This document shows positions 37,101 to 49,089 of a stretch of DNA of 64,000 nucleotides, piece after piece. The position numbers were made by a program, and so were the translations under genes. The DNA comes from Polytrichum commune. Taxonomy: Eukaryota > Streptophyta > Polytrichopsida > Polytrichales > Polytrichaceae. The notes under the pieces were generated by a model. The model was not told the DNA's origin. It ran no database searches and saw only the letters and a program-made list of their open reading frames with translations. Within the stretch, counting starts at the first letter, position 1. The number at the start of each line of letters is the position of its first letter. Where the stretch lies: positions 19,608,144-19,672,143 of the forward strand of contig OX485809.1 of NCBI GenBank assembly GCA_950295325.1. The letters run 5' to 3'.

Positions 37101-38787
37101 TGTAGACCTCACATCAGATTGCACTTCAAACACACATGGTTGGTGTCAAATCAGAGTACCCTTATACCAAATAAATTTAGATTTCCATATCAAATATCAT
37201 TGTAGGGTTTACAGTTTGAATACCAAAAATTGTGTCTCGGCACCGAGACACTCAAACTCGGCCCTGGAATTTCAAATATTTTTAAGTTTACATCAAATCA
37301 CCTTTATACCCACAAGTCCAAACATACCTCATATCAGATTGCACTTGTAACCCACATATCTAACCTCACATCAGTTTGACCTTAATACTACCATATCTAG
37401 ACCTCACATCAGATTGCACTTCAAACACACATGTTTGGTGTCAAATCAGAGTACCCTTATACCAAATAAATGTAGATTTCCATATCAAATATCATTGTAG
37501 GGTTTACAGTTTGAATATCAAAAATTGTGTCTCGGCACCGAGACACTCAAACTCGGCCCTGGAATTTCAAATATTTCTAAAATTAAATCACATTACTCGT
37601 ATACCCACAAGTTCAAACTAACGTCATATCAGATTGCACTTGTCACCCACATATCTAACCTCACATCAGTTTGACCTTAATAGTAGCATATGTAGACCTC
37701 ACATCAGATTGCACTTCAAACACACATGTTTGGTGTCAAATCAGAGTACCCTTATACCAAATAAATCTAGATTTCCATATCAAATATCATTGTAGGGTTT
37801 ACAGTTTGAATACCACAAATTGTGTCTCGGCACCGAGACACTCAAACTCGGCCCTGGAATTTCAAATATTTCTAAGCTTACATCAAATCACCCTTATACC
37901 CACAAGTCCAAACTTACCTCATATCAGATTGGACTTGTAACCCACATATCTAACCTCACATCAGTTTGACCTTAATAGTAGCATATGTAGACCTCACATC
38001 GTATTGCACTTCAAACACACATGTTTGGTGTCAAATCAGAGTACCCTTATACCAAATAAATGTAGATTTCCATATCAAATATCATTGTAGGGTTTACAGT
38101 TTGAATACCAAAAATTGTGTCTCGGCACCCAGACACTCAAACTTGGCCCTGGAATTTCAAATATTTCTAAGCTTACATCAAATCACCCTTATACCCACAA
38201 GTCCAAACTTACCTCATATCAGATTGCACTTGTAACCCACATATCTAACGTCACTACAGTTTGACCTTAATACTAGCATATCTAGACCTAACATTAGATT
38301 GCACTTCAAACACACATGTTTGGTGTCAAATCAGAGTACCCTTATACCAAATAAATCTAGATTTCCATATCAAATATCATTGTAGGGTTTGCAGTTTGAA
38401 TACCAAAAATTGTGTTTCGGCACCGAGACACTCAAACTCGGCCCTAGAATTTCTAGAATTTCTAAAATTAAATCACATTACTCGTATACCCACAAGTCCA
38501 AACTAACGTCAGATCAGATTGCACTTGTAACCCACATATCTAACCTCACATCAGTTTGACCTTAATACTAGCATATCTAGACCTCATATCAGATCTCACT
38601 TCAAACACACATGTGTAGTCTCATATCAGAGTACCCTTATAGAAAGTAAATCTAGATTTCCATATCAAATATGATTGTAGGTTTTACAGTTTGAAAACCA
38701 GAAATTGTGTCTCGGCACCGAAACAATGAAACTCGGCCTTGGAATTTCAAAATTTCTACGCTTACATCAGATTACCCTAATACCCAA
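28123..38787. repeat. Satellite array, right block: 295-bp and 320-bp monomers
   Basis: It continues the left block in register. 36 monomer starts run from 28131 to 38556. Those starting at 34621, 34941, 35851 and 36171 are 320 bp, through a 25-bp duplication of the CATATCATATTGGACTT segment. Copy blocks are visible: monomers at 29311-30490 recur at 31081-32260 (shift 1770 bp, six monomers), and those from 32556 recur from 33736 (shift 1180 bp, four monomers). A rare monomer type (CAAATTTCACTTC variant) appears at 28721 and at the far left edge, 1786. The last monomer (38556) is strongly diverged, so this is the array edge. Confidence 0.95.
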
Positions 38788-41652
38788 TGTGAACCCTTTG
38801 AGTGGTCCACCACTCTGCGGGATCACTTTTAGTTAGAATGTTAGCATTAAAAGTTAGAATTGATAGGGAATTTAGGGAAAATTAGTTCATTTAGCATTTA
38901 GCCTAGAAGAAAGAAGGTCAAAATGAAACTAAGTAGTGCTAGAAGATAGCAAAGTAGAAAAAAATATGCTAGCTAGTAAAAACAACTAGCTAAGAAAATA
39001 TTAGTAGATGCTAGCTATTAAGCAAATGTTAGTAAATGCTAGCTAAGCAAGTGTTAGTTTATTAGTTAGTGTGAGGCACACAAGACTATTAGAGGTGGTT
39101 TAGGTAAGAAGATAAAATCGGCTTGAAGACTTTTGAAGACAAAAAAGAAAGAGAGCAAGGGGGCTACTTGCCCACTTGCCCCCTTGCTAACTCGATGGCG
39201 GAAAAATTAGAAAGATTTCTAAAGGTTTTTTGTCGGAGCCACCTCGGCGAGAGGGTGGCAACCTCAACCGGGAAAACCCCCGAGCCAAAATTTCGGGAAA
39301 GGGTTTGAAAAATGGATCCGGTGGAGGAGGGGTCCAACCCTTTTGTGAGAGGGTTTAAAAACCCCTCCTTCCACCTTGTAGCTCTCTCTCTTTCTCTAGT
39401 TTTTGGGCGAAGCCCTGCTTCAATGTAGTTAGGAAAAAATCCTTTAGCATGTATTCTCAATGGTCTAGAAGAAAGGCTTGAGAACCTCCTCTACTCTCTC
39501 TCTCCTAGTTAGGTTGTGTGTTTATTAACACACCAACAAAATTATTCCTTCTTTTGTAGAGGTAGGTTGGATGGTAGAGTTTTGAGTAGAGGCATTATAG
39601 ACCTCATCTGCCAATGCCCTGAACGCTTAGTTCAAAAGCTAGAACAAGATACTTATCATTTTTCTCTTAGAGAGATTTCATATAGCTATCCATAGCCGTT
39701 TCCCATTTGTGATTTGGTTGAGATGACAATTAGTTATGGATTTTCAAAGATGGAGTAGAAAAACTGGGTGGTCTTGTGGGTAGCGGCTGCTGGATCAGAC
39801 CTGCGAGCCCAATAGGAATTTTAATTCCAAGAAATTATATTTTTCCCAAGTAGAACTTTTGTGTAGCTTTCCAAAATGGCTTAGAACATTTGATTTGAGC
39901 ATGATTTGAATTAGATTTGAATTGTGCAAGATGGGACACATAGTTTGAGAACTTTTGGTTGACTGCTGCATTACAGAGGACCTGCTGGGTTCACTTCGGC
40001 TTACCTTTCTAATCACATATTTTTATCAAATACATCTTTTTAATATCTCTCCAGGGTCATATAGAACGTTTGATTTGACTAAGATTTGAATTAGATATGA
40101 ATTGTTGAAGGCGAGATACATAGTTGAAGCCTTCTTGATTGACTGCTGTGTTACAAGGAGTCCGCTGAATTTCTATTAGCTTAACCTGCTGATGTCATAA
40201 TTTTTCTAGTTAGAGCTTGTTCATAGCTTTCCAATGGTATAAGGAAAGCCTAGATCCAAGTAGTAAGGAATGTGCTATGAATTTTTGAAGTTAGAAGGTA
40301 GATAGGTGGGTTGGAAGGGTCGGTTGAATCGACCTCACACTTCCAACCCTCATAACTTTTGCATTTCTTATCCGATTAGAGTGATTTTTAGATCATTGGA
40401 AAGATAATTTGGTGCACTAAGTATAAATATTATGCTTAGGATTAAATTACAGGGCAGAATAACACTTTATATTTTAATTGTTAACTAAGGTACGCTTACT
40501 ACCAAACTAGTTACAAAGAAGGAGGCAAGGTCGACGCTCGGAAAGTGGAGCAAGGAAGGAGATAGCGGCTCGGCCTATATCAAGCCCAAATCAACCGAGG
40601 AAAATTGAGGTAAATTAACTAACCTTAAGCCTTCCATTTAGGATTGGAGGGAGCACGGCTAAGGTACGCATCTCTAAACCCACTCACCTATCTCGTAAGG
40701 TCAAGTGGCTTGACCACTTGACCGCCAAGGGAGTACCCAATTCCATTGTTTTCGGGGCCCTTGGTATGTTTTGTGGTAGTAGCTTCATTTATTAGCAAGT
40801 TTCGTGTGTGGTAAGTCGGATTAATCACCGACACGACCATTCTGAATGTTGTTGGTGGAAAGGTGGGGTTAATGACCCGCGAATCCACTATTATGTTGTT
40901 GGCCCCATAGATTGGGAGTAATGGCCCCAATTTATGAAGATTGCGCAACAGGTTGAACCTACAGGTCGCCCGTCACCCTGGTCCCATTGAGTTGCATTTC
41001 GTGGTCTATCCAGTGTAAACACATTTAACAATCAAAACATACAAAATAAATCGTAAACCCTTGTTGGCAAGAGACCCGAGGTAAGGGGTGATGCCTAATA
41101 TATTAATGTAGTAAGTTAGGACGTGCAAACAAAAGTAAGTAATTAAGAAGGAATTTGTGTGAAGGGTGGGACTTAGGCCAAGTTCCCCCGCTTAGAAAAC
41201 TAAATAGAACTAAATAAAGAAATAGGAAGAATTGAATGGTCCATCAAATTGTCGTTATTCCGTTCGTTGAGTTAGGGTGGTATGAGTCACACCCGGTTGG
41301 GTGTATCAGAACCATCCCAATTCACAAATTAGGATTGCCTTGGTTTCAAGGCTGGTGCGTCTGCGCGTAGAATAGGTTGTAGGTTAAGGTTAGAACTAGA
41401 TATGAAATTGGTTAGTGGAGTTTAAAGCCACACTAGTAAAAAACTAAGGCCTAACCTCCGGAGGTACTACGACGCATATTTAATCTCCCTTAAAAATCTA
41501 ACTACTCACGTTATACACCTATCATCCGGGTTCGGCTTGGGCGCCTGCAAATGCAGGCCACCTTCACCGAAGGGCTTGTGTGATACTTTTAGGCTCCCTC
41601 GAAAGGGGGTGGCCCAAAAGTACCACACCCAACATAGCTTACTAACCTTAGA
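38788..41652. mobile_element. LTR-like non-coding insertion in the satellite edge
   Basis: Satellite stops at about 38787 and a short satellite piece resumes at 41661. The 2.9 kb between starts TGTGAACCC and has CACCCAACA near its right end (about 41624-41632), which would fit TG...CA long-terminal-repeat ends; I could not confirm a target duplication. It holds no convincing ORF. At 39810-40300 there are about three imperfect copies of a 170-185-bp paragraph (TTTGATTTGA, GAATTAGAT, TTGACTGCTG). A run of GCTAGCTA words lies at 38965-39050. A solo LTR is the likeliest reading; a non-autonomous element is the alternative. Confidence 0.4.
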
Positions 41653-41660
41653 AAACCTAA

Positions 41661-41736
41661 CACTTGTAACCCACATATCTAACCTCACATCAGTTTGACC
41701 TTAATACGTCCATATCTAGACCTCACATCAGATTTC
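41661..41736. repeat. Satellite remnant
   Basis: About 75 bp of the 295-bp monomer (CACTTGTAACCCACATATC through CCTCACATCAGATTTC) with a few changes, then the sequence departs. It shows that the array once reached here and was split by the insertion at 38788-41652. Confidence 0.9.
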
Positions 41737-42098
41737 AAGAACTCCAGGAACGACACAAAACCCTCACTTTCACTCTCAACCGTCAACCCTCCCCCTCAGC
41801 AGAAATGTGTCCCTCGGCAGGTATAGGTGTCTACCTTATTTCAGTTCACAATCTTGGATCTCCGAACACTATGCAAAAAAATAAAATTCAGGGTGTTTTT
41901 GTGTGGGAGAACGTACCTCTTCCCCGAATTGCTGTTCTTCATTGTCCATTCTTGCTTCGCGAAGATCACCTTTATAAGCGCCTTGATCGAATTCGCCAAG
42001 GATCTGTTAAGTGTATATGTCCGGTGCTCATTAGCTATGAATTTGGCCTTATACAGTGTTAGCATTTGAAAGACCCCTTACCCTAAACCCAAAACCAT

Positions 42099-42672
42099 TC
42101 AAGTCACCAATTGATTACAATCTTTACAAACCTGCTCCTCACTTTGATCTGATGTTGAGGCACTGGAGGTTGCCTCAGGTTGAACCTGTGTTTGCGTCAT
42201 TCCCTGTTCCAGATACCCAAACCAAACCCAATTCACAATCCCCCACCAAACATAAAACACAACATAAAGGAGCCGATAGCATTGCCCACACAACAAGGGA
42301 ATTTAGAGAGTCTCATCTGTTCCAACTATCCGTGATAGAACTTAACATTATGATTGCACATATAAAAATTTCATTATGATTGCAGATAAACATCACCTCA
42401 CTGCCCCCTTTGTCAACTTTGTTGTCTTCCTCCGATACAGGAAATAATACTACTGGAGCTACCTCCGAAACATCAAACGTTTTTTCCGCTTTGGAACCTC
42501 TACCTGTGCCCCTAGAAGAATTAACCCCTCGTCTACCCATTGTTGTCCGCAAGTTGTACGGCGTTCCTAAGCTCCCTCTTGATTCTAACCTTTGCCTTCT
42601 CTCAATACGCCTCTGTTTTTCAATAGTCCTCCTAATCTCTCGATCTGCTCTCGCTCTCGACCTAGTGTTCAT
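42099..42672 (-). CDS. Small two-exon basic protein beside the MULE-like transposase
   Basis: Exons 42672-42397 and 42203-42099 (donor GAG/GTGATG, acceptor CTGGAACAG, phase 0) give 126 residues. The N-terminus is strongly basic (RSRARADREIRR, then RQRLESRG), the middle is acidic, and the C-terminus ends with a CKDC pair. It is divergently oriented to the transposase gene and may be an accessory gene of the same element. No family recognised; the model rests on splice signals and composition only. Confidence 0.4.
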
Positions 42673-43112
42673 CTCTAATAATATTGAAGCAAACAGATCT
42701 TATATATCATTGTCAACTCTGTCATAATTAACATCTATTCTCCATCATTATGTTCACATTTTGGATAATTGTGTTCACATTGGATTTAGATAATTAATCT
42801 GCATTTCCTTGATTTATTCCTTTGTTAATCCACACAGCATTAATACACTACAATTGGCGGCACTAAAACCTATTCTACATAATAGAATCCTGCCATGTCA
42901 CATATTTGGTGGTTGATAAAGTATTGACTATTATTGTAGTACATTCTTTTCCTACATGAAACAGGGTGTCTAGCATTTACATAAATAAACATTGACTATT
43001 AATTGATCTAACATGTTATCAAATATTCGCGCATTGGTGTCTACCCTAGGTGTATATAATACCCTATTGCTTGTACCCATTCCTTCATGTCATCTCATCA
43101 TATTCTTCTCCA

Positions 43113-43541
43113 ATGGGTACTGACTCAAGTCTCCCAAGCCCTGCTCCTTTAGGTTCTCCTAGTACATCTCAAGTTCACACCACGTTGTCCATCGATGGTT
43201 TCGCAGTTGTCAACAACATGAAGATTGACAACCCACCTGACTCCTCAGTTACTCCGGCGGTCGTGGTTCAGAGTCCACATGCACGGACTCCATCCTTGCA
43301 AGCGGATGTTGCAACGCTAATAGAGGACTTGTCTACTTTACAGACTCATGCATATTCTAGAGCAGGGGTTATTAAACCGGGCACGTACTCTAGATCTATA
43401 TTAAGGAGTTTCCCACTTCCCAAACGACAGAAACTCGGTTGCGCAGGATGCACTGCAGTTCATAGTTTAGGGATTGACCATTGTCATAAACATGACGGTG
43501 ACAAAAATGGCAAAGGGCCCCATAAGCGTCTTTGTCGTTAA
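43113..43541 (+). CDS. Small Cys/His-rich ORF upstream of the MULE-like transposase
   Basis: 142 codons from an ATG at 43113. The N-terminus is Ser/Pro/Thr-rich; the C-terminus holds CAGCTAVH, then DHCHKHDGD and a final HKRLC, a possible zinc cluster. It lies 460 bp before the transposase start on the same strand and could be a separate accessory protein or an upstream exon; I see no donor that joins it. Unknown function. Confidence 0.4.
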   Translation: MGTDSSLPSPAPLGSPSTSQVHTTLSIDGFAVVNNMKIDNPPDSSVTPAVVVQSPHARTPSLQADVATLIEDLSTLQTHAYSRAGVIKPGTYSRSILRSFPLPKRQKLGCAGCTAVHSLGIDHCHKHDGDKNGKGPHKRLCR

Positions 43542-44000
43542 TCACAATGTAGCATTCTATTGTTTGGGATTTATTATTGCAGAGCTACTATCATGCTCTC
43601 CACATTATTCGTGGCGGCCGTCATTCTTATGGCCTTATTTGCCAATATATATTATAACCAACAATGTTTAGAATGTATGTCTGTTCTTGGTTTCTACTAT
43701 TTGAAAACATGTAAACATAACACCTTGTGAGTGTATATGATACGCCCACCTCTTTTGCTCTATTTATATTGGAATATTATGTTTGAAATAGATATCGGTT
43801 TCTTACCTATCTCGGACTTGCATCCAAAAATGGTTTTTCAGCCGTCTTTCAGCTTACTCTCCATGTCTCTCTATTATCTTCTGAAATTCTGCTTGCTGGT
43901 ACATAAATTACCAGTTTGCACAGTAATTTGTTCCCTCTTATATATTCATGCCATTTCAATGTTCACAGTACTTGTTTTGTTCAGAGTTCTGTGGTATACT

Positions 44001-47000
44001 ATGGCCCTGCTTCATGCTGAACCTCATTCTGTTCCGGTCCTCTTTCCATTAGGTGAAGACGGTCATGCTATAGTCACTTGTGCAACATTGAGTTTGAGGT
44101 TTCAATATCGTGAGGTCACTATCTTTGTCGAAGAAGAAGTTTTTGACGATCATACCGGTCTAGTTTCACATGCAGTTCGTCAGACTAGAGTAGATAATGA
44201 CGTCGGTACGTTCTGGTTGTTGAAGCCTGGAAAATATCGTGTATATGGAGTCTCCGAGTCTATGTTTGAGTGTTCCACTGAACTTCTAACACCCAAGGAG
44301 TCTTCCACTGTTAGCATTGAGAGACCGGTGCTGTCTAAGGTCAAAATTGAGCCCGGTCTAAATACAATTTATGAGTTGAGTGATGATTCCGACGGCGATG
44401 TTGAATTCTTAAAATCAGCGAGCAGAGTCCAAGCTTCGTTGTCTCCACAAGTAGTTCGCAAGGAAACAACTCCTCCTGTTAGTCCGTCTCCTAATCCTGG
44501 TCAGGCCAAGGTTGTGGCAAGTCCTCTTGTCAGTATCATTCATTCATTGATGCGCCTTGGAGCTCGTAAGCGGTCCAAAAGTGTGTTATCTCAAATTAAC
44601 TTTGATGCGATCAGACTCCAGCAGGTTGATTACCTTCCTCCTCGTTACGATGGGGACGTTATCTTCGAGTTTCCACCTTTAGGTGACCATGGCCATAATA
44701 CAAAGGCCAAGCTGCTTCGTGGAATGGATAGAAGGTACGATGGCCATGCTTGGACTCGCACAATTACATCCAATATTCAAAATGATCTGAAGCTTTTGTT
44801 TCGTGCATCTTCTTGTTTGGGCCACCTCCGTTGCGACAATCCTGCCTGTGAGTATCTTCAGCGAGACCATAGGACTTCCAAAGTGAATGAAACAGAGTGG
44901 GAAGGATTATCTGAGAAATTGTTTGAAGTGGGTTCCAAGCCTCCAACTGGTTCGACCGTTGTTTGCAAATCATGTAACGTCCCTCCCACCTGTGTTGCTG
45001 TCTGCACTGCCAAGATCTACTATGTTACCGCGACACCTCACATGACGAGGGCTTGTGTGCACTTGGGATCTCACGACCATCCCGTCAAGTCAGGTGATCA
45101 TCGGGACTTCATCGATTTGACAAACACCTTGATTGGGGATCAAGTCGAACGCACCCCAATAGCCACTCGCTCCGCTATTGTGCTTGAAACTGCAAAGGAA
45201 GTACTGGGCCCACTCCTCCTTGCTAAAGAAGGTGACCCACAAAAGATCTTGGAGCTGGACGAGCTGCAAGTTATTTTCGATCGGTGTAAGCACCTCACCT
45301 CGCCCAACATTCGTAACGCAATCACCACGTTCAGGACTATGCGTCGCTTTGGAGTCATGGACAGTATTACCAAGTTACGCGGTGCTAGCAATTGGAGGTT
45401 CGTGCAACAGAATAGGTTTCCAGGGCAAGGAGTGGACATGGACAAGGTCTTTGTTTTCAAGATGTCTGAAGTTGGACCGGGCAGCGGAGTCGACTTTGTC
45501 AAACGAATGCAACCCGGTGGTGACTTGGAGAACTCCTGAATAATGTTTGACCATGTCAAACGTGTCAGGTCGTGGACGACAATGGCTTGCCATGTGTACG
45601 ATTCCACATATTGCCGTGTCATGACCATCGCAGTATGCGACATGCAGTCTGAAGATGTTGCAGCCCAGTCAGTCGTATGGAAGAACCTGAACGCTCTCAT
45701 GGCTCAACATGGAGTGGACAAAGTCAATTTTAAAGGTTTCATGGCCGACAGTGCCCAAGCCAATTGGAATGCTGTTCAAATTATATACAGAAGTGGAGAT
45801 GTGTCTGAGAAGATGGTGGATAGAGAGAGGACTTGTCTTTTCCATTGGACGCAGTCCTTGGAGAAACATACCAAGGCCGATATCCGTCAAGACCTGCAAC
45901 ATCAGCATCGAATACTATGCCAGCAATACAAGAATGCAAAATCGATGGCGGAGGCCGAGACAAAGTTTCTGGCAATTCGGGCATGGTGGATGTCATCCGG
46001 GGCAGCAACTGAACAAGGTCTACCTCGACTGGAGCTCTGGTTGGCCTTCTGGCATTTCCGTTACCGCCAATGGGGTGGATTTATGGAGTTGGTAAGTCTA
46101 TGCTTCCCTCTATATTTCCTGTATAGTTCCCACTTTATGCTTCAACTACATTGATTCCGCCATTATTCTAATTCGGACTGTATGGGCATTGCAGGATCTA
46201 AGTGAAGCTGAACTAGCGGAAATGCCATCCTGTAACCTTGCTGAATCTATCCACAACAAGTGGAAGCAACAATCTGGCGATCGGGGCAGCGACCTTTATG
46301 TGGCAACAATCGATGACTTCGTGCGTGCTTTCATGCAGTGCTCAGCATATTCCCAATTCCTAAAGGGAGAGAACCCTGGAACTGGACCGTCGAAGGAGGA
46401 ATTGAAGTTGAGGCGTGCTCAGAGGTCTGCCGTAAAAACAAGAATCTCGAAACCGCTGCATGAGGCCATCTTGAAGATGCCTGGCGGTGACGAGTGGTGC
46501 ACCAGGACTCCCCACCTCGAAGGGGAAGAGGTATTTGTTTCTCTGAAGCGTAAACCGGATACTGCTTTCGGTGACGAACGTGAATCTCACATGCTAGACA
46601 AGATCAGTATATCCCGACCACGCGTCCAAACCAGATCTGCCCGACTGAACGATTCTCCACCTCCTGTGACAACTCCATATTCTCCCACAACTGCAGATGA
46701 AAACCAACCGCAATTTCCAACACACGACGCTCCGCAGCGGGTGGATCGGCACCACGTCACCGCGATTGAGGAGACATTATGCAACCCTGCCCAGTGGCAC
46801 ATCGCACAACTGCCTAAGACATCTGCGAAGGCTTGCTTTGCTCTACAAGCAATCACCAAGAAGAAGTGCGTTGCTCGGATTGTACAAGACGGGAAGAGCA
46901 CCGCTGCACCTACCTACTCAGGCCTCATGGATAACTATCGAAAGAAGAGATTGGACCCTCAAGACTTTTTTTTCTGCAATGACGACATTGAGAGATGCGT

Positions 47001-47427
47001 TGAGGGTACAAAAAGGAGGTGGGTGGTCTCAGTCCCGAACGTTCCGGAGGTATGGCCAGTTAAGTTGGGGACCAACTTAACCTGCAAAGAGATCCTCTCT
47101 TTAGAAAACGCAGGATTTAGACTGCCCCAGCGGAAGGAGATGACACCTTCCAGAATTTTTCAGGACCACCCGTTACCTTTGGACTTAGCAAGCTACACGA
47201 CTCCTGCATATCCGGATGAGTTTCCCACCTGGCGTTCAGGGAAGTTGATTAGGCGCAACAAGAAGGCCCCGTCAACAAAACACGCCAATAATTGTGCCTC
47301 AACCCTATCACTGAAAGCCAAAGTGCACAAATTGTGCATGCTTCCAGCCCCTGCCTTAGGATGCATCGTCTCGTTGGATTCCGGCACGCCCCCAAAGGTT
47401 CAGCAATACTACTTGACGATTTCGTAG
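44001..47427 (+). pseudogene. MULE-like DDE transposase with WRKY-GCM1-like zinc region, one in-frame TGA
   Basis: Exons 44001-46091 and 46195-47427 (donor TTG/GTAAGT, acceptor GCATTGCAG, phase 0) give about 1,107 codons. A TGA at 45537-45539 (codon 513) interrupts an otherwise continuous frame, just before the catalytic region. Before it lies a Cys/His domain, LGHLRCDNPACEY through CKSC to RACVHLGSHDHP, like the WRKY-GCM1 zinc fingers found in MULE transposases. After it come YDSTYCRVMTIAV (Asp at codon 534) and GFMADSAQANWNAV (Asp at codon 583), the usual first two catalytic acidic residues; the third was not fixed. CNLAESIHNKW follows, then a long tail. An acidic IYELSDDSDGDVEF stretch lies near residue 130. 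The ATG at 44001 is a guess; hydrophobic codons before it look like intron. Probably inactive, or dependent on readthrough. Element ends not found. Confidence 0.7.
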
Positions 47428-47649
47428 CTGCCACCATGCACTTGTCCTAACTTCAAGGACATGGCGACTAAAACAATTGGAAAAAGGGGTCAATGGGCCA
47501 ACTGTAAGCATTTGTACTATTTGTTTACTGTAGTCTGTGGTTTGGACTCAGAATCAGACACGTTCATTCATGCAGCTAGTTTTAGCTTCAACAAAGTGAA
47601 GCGAGTTTTGGAAGGTGGTTTGCTGAAGTACCTTGACTCTTAGAGTTTT

Positions 47650-49080
47650 CTGTTTCTTTAAAGTAACATATGTATGTAAGATTTGTTATAATCATGATGT
47701 TGTCGCAACCCTTGCTAACCCCCTTAGCAATCTTGCCAATTTTCAATTCTAGCAAAGGTTACGAGCGCTAACCATTCGCATTCCGCCATGCTAATGGTTA
47801 GCTCCTCCTACCCCGGACCTTATAGTTCATAGGAGGGAACCAACCCTCCTACTTTGCTTTAGGGACTCACCCCTTAATCGGTAACCCACTCCTAGATGTG
47901 GACTTCCATCCATGGAAGTCCAATCCCATGTTGATCATCGTGTTGCCGGAGCAACACTACAACAACCCGAACCATACTAGGCAACTATGGCCTCACATTG
48001 GGCCAATGCCCATGGAGGCCGTGCCGTTCGGCCTCGGGTGGGTGAGGCCACACCACCTCACCCATATAAGCCTCTAGGACTTCACGCGGGGCCCCTACCC
48101 CACCGTCAACCAACCTCTTGTCTCTCTACCAAGAGTTGGGGCCAAGTGGACATTTTCCCTTAGCCGCTGGGCCTAGAAGCCCCCACAGCTTCAGACCATC
48201 ATAACTTCCTTGTATGATGTCTGATGCTAACACTTGACCACTCCATCTTCATCTACGCTTCACGTAGATGCCGATGGACTCCTCACTAACCCCATTCGGG
48301 CAAGTTATGAGGACGTTATGCCTCTTTGAACCTTGGCAGTCCCGGGAATCACTCCCAGGCACTGCTGTACCAGGGCGCTGTCCTGGGACAGCGCCCCACT
48401 CAAATGGCCATAACTCCTAGCTCACACCTCCGATTGAGGTGTTCTTGAGCATTCTAGAATCACCACGCCATGAGCTACGCATAGCTCATGGCCTTACCCT
48501 TGTGCCTCCTAGTCTCCGTGGGTGGGAGGCGTTCCCAACGCCCGGGGCCCTCACCCACACTAGGATCACTTGGGCCCTCTCACCAACGGCGCCACAAGTC
48601 CCGGGTGTCACTCCGGGGTCCCCCTTGTGCCCATGGTGTTTCGGGCACTCCTCATGGAGAGGTGCGCGACAGATGTAGTGAGACTAAAAGGGCCACTACA
48701 AGACATTTGACGCACCACATGTATTTCGTTGTTCCAAAGTTGCGTGACCTTTTTAGAATACCACTAATTCTCATTATACTGAAACAATACGTGTTTGACT
48801 TGAGACAAACCCATATTTATTACTGATATTAGTTCCAAATGTTCAATTTAACACCCTAAACCATATTTTTCACTGATACAATAATATTTTTTCCTGTATC
48901 AGAGCCCTTAATTGTCCACGGTCATAGGTCACACTGTTCACTAAGTTTAGAAAAATAAATTACTAAAAATAAATTTAGTCCAAAAATACCATAAATTTAC
49001 TGCTTAAAATAACATTTTAATCAAAATATCTCGGAAGTTACCGCTCGCAAAATAGCTTCGTCCCTACCCAAGCTAGGGTA
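47650..49080. other. Non-coding stretch, possible LTR remnant
   Basis: No supported gene. 47700-48705 is GC-richer and could be an old LTR or non-autonomous element; it contains ACCAAGAGTTGG and related short stems and a TGTAGTG...CACTACA inverted pair at 48675-48702. 48710-49050 is AT-rich without features. The Ty3 coding sequence starts abruptly at about 49070, so the 5' LTR and gag of that element are missing. Confidence 0.35.
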
Positions 49081-49089
49081 GACAAGATC

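Noticed and set aside
41805-42069. Overlapping ORFs of 74-85 codons on both strands
   Set aside because: No supporting splice sites, motif or codon pattern; possibly untranslated parts of the MULE-like element.
48439-48826. GC-rich ORFs of 79 and 112 codons
   Set aside because: They overlap in different frames, lack any recognisable domain and lie in probable LTR-like sequence.
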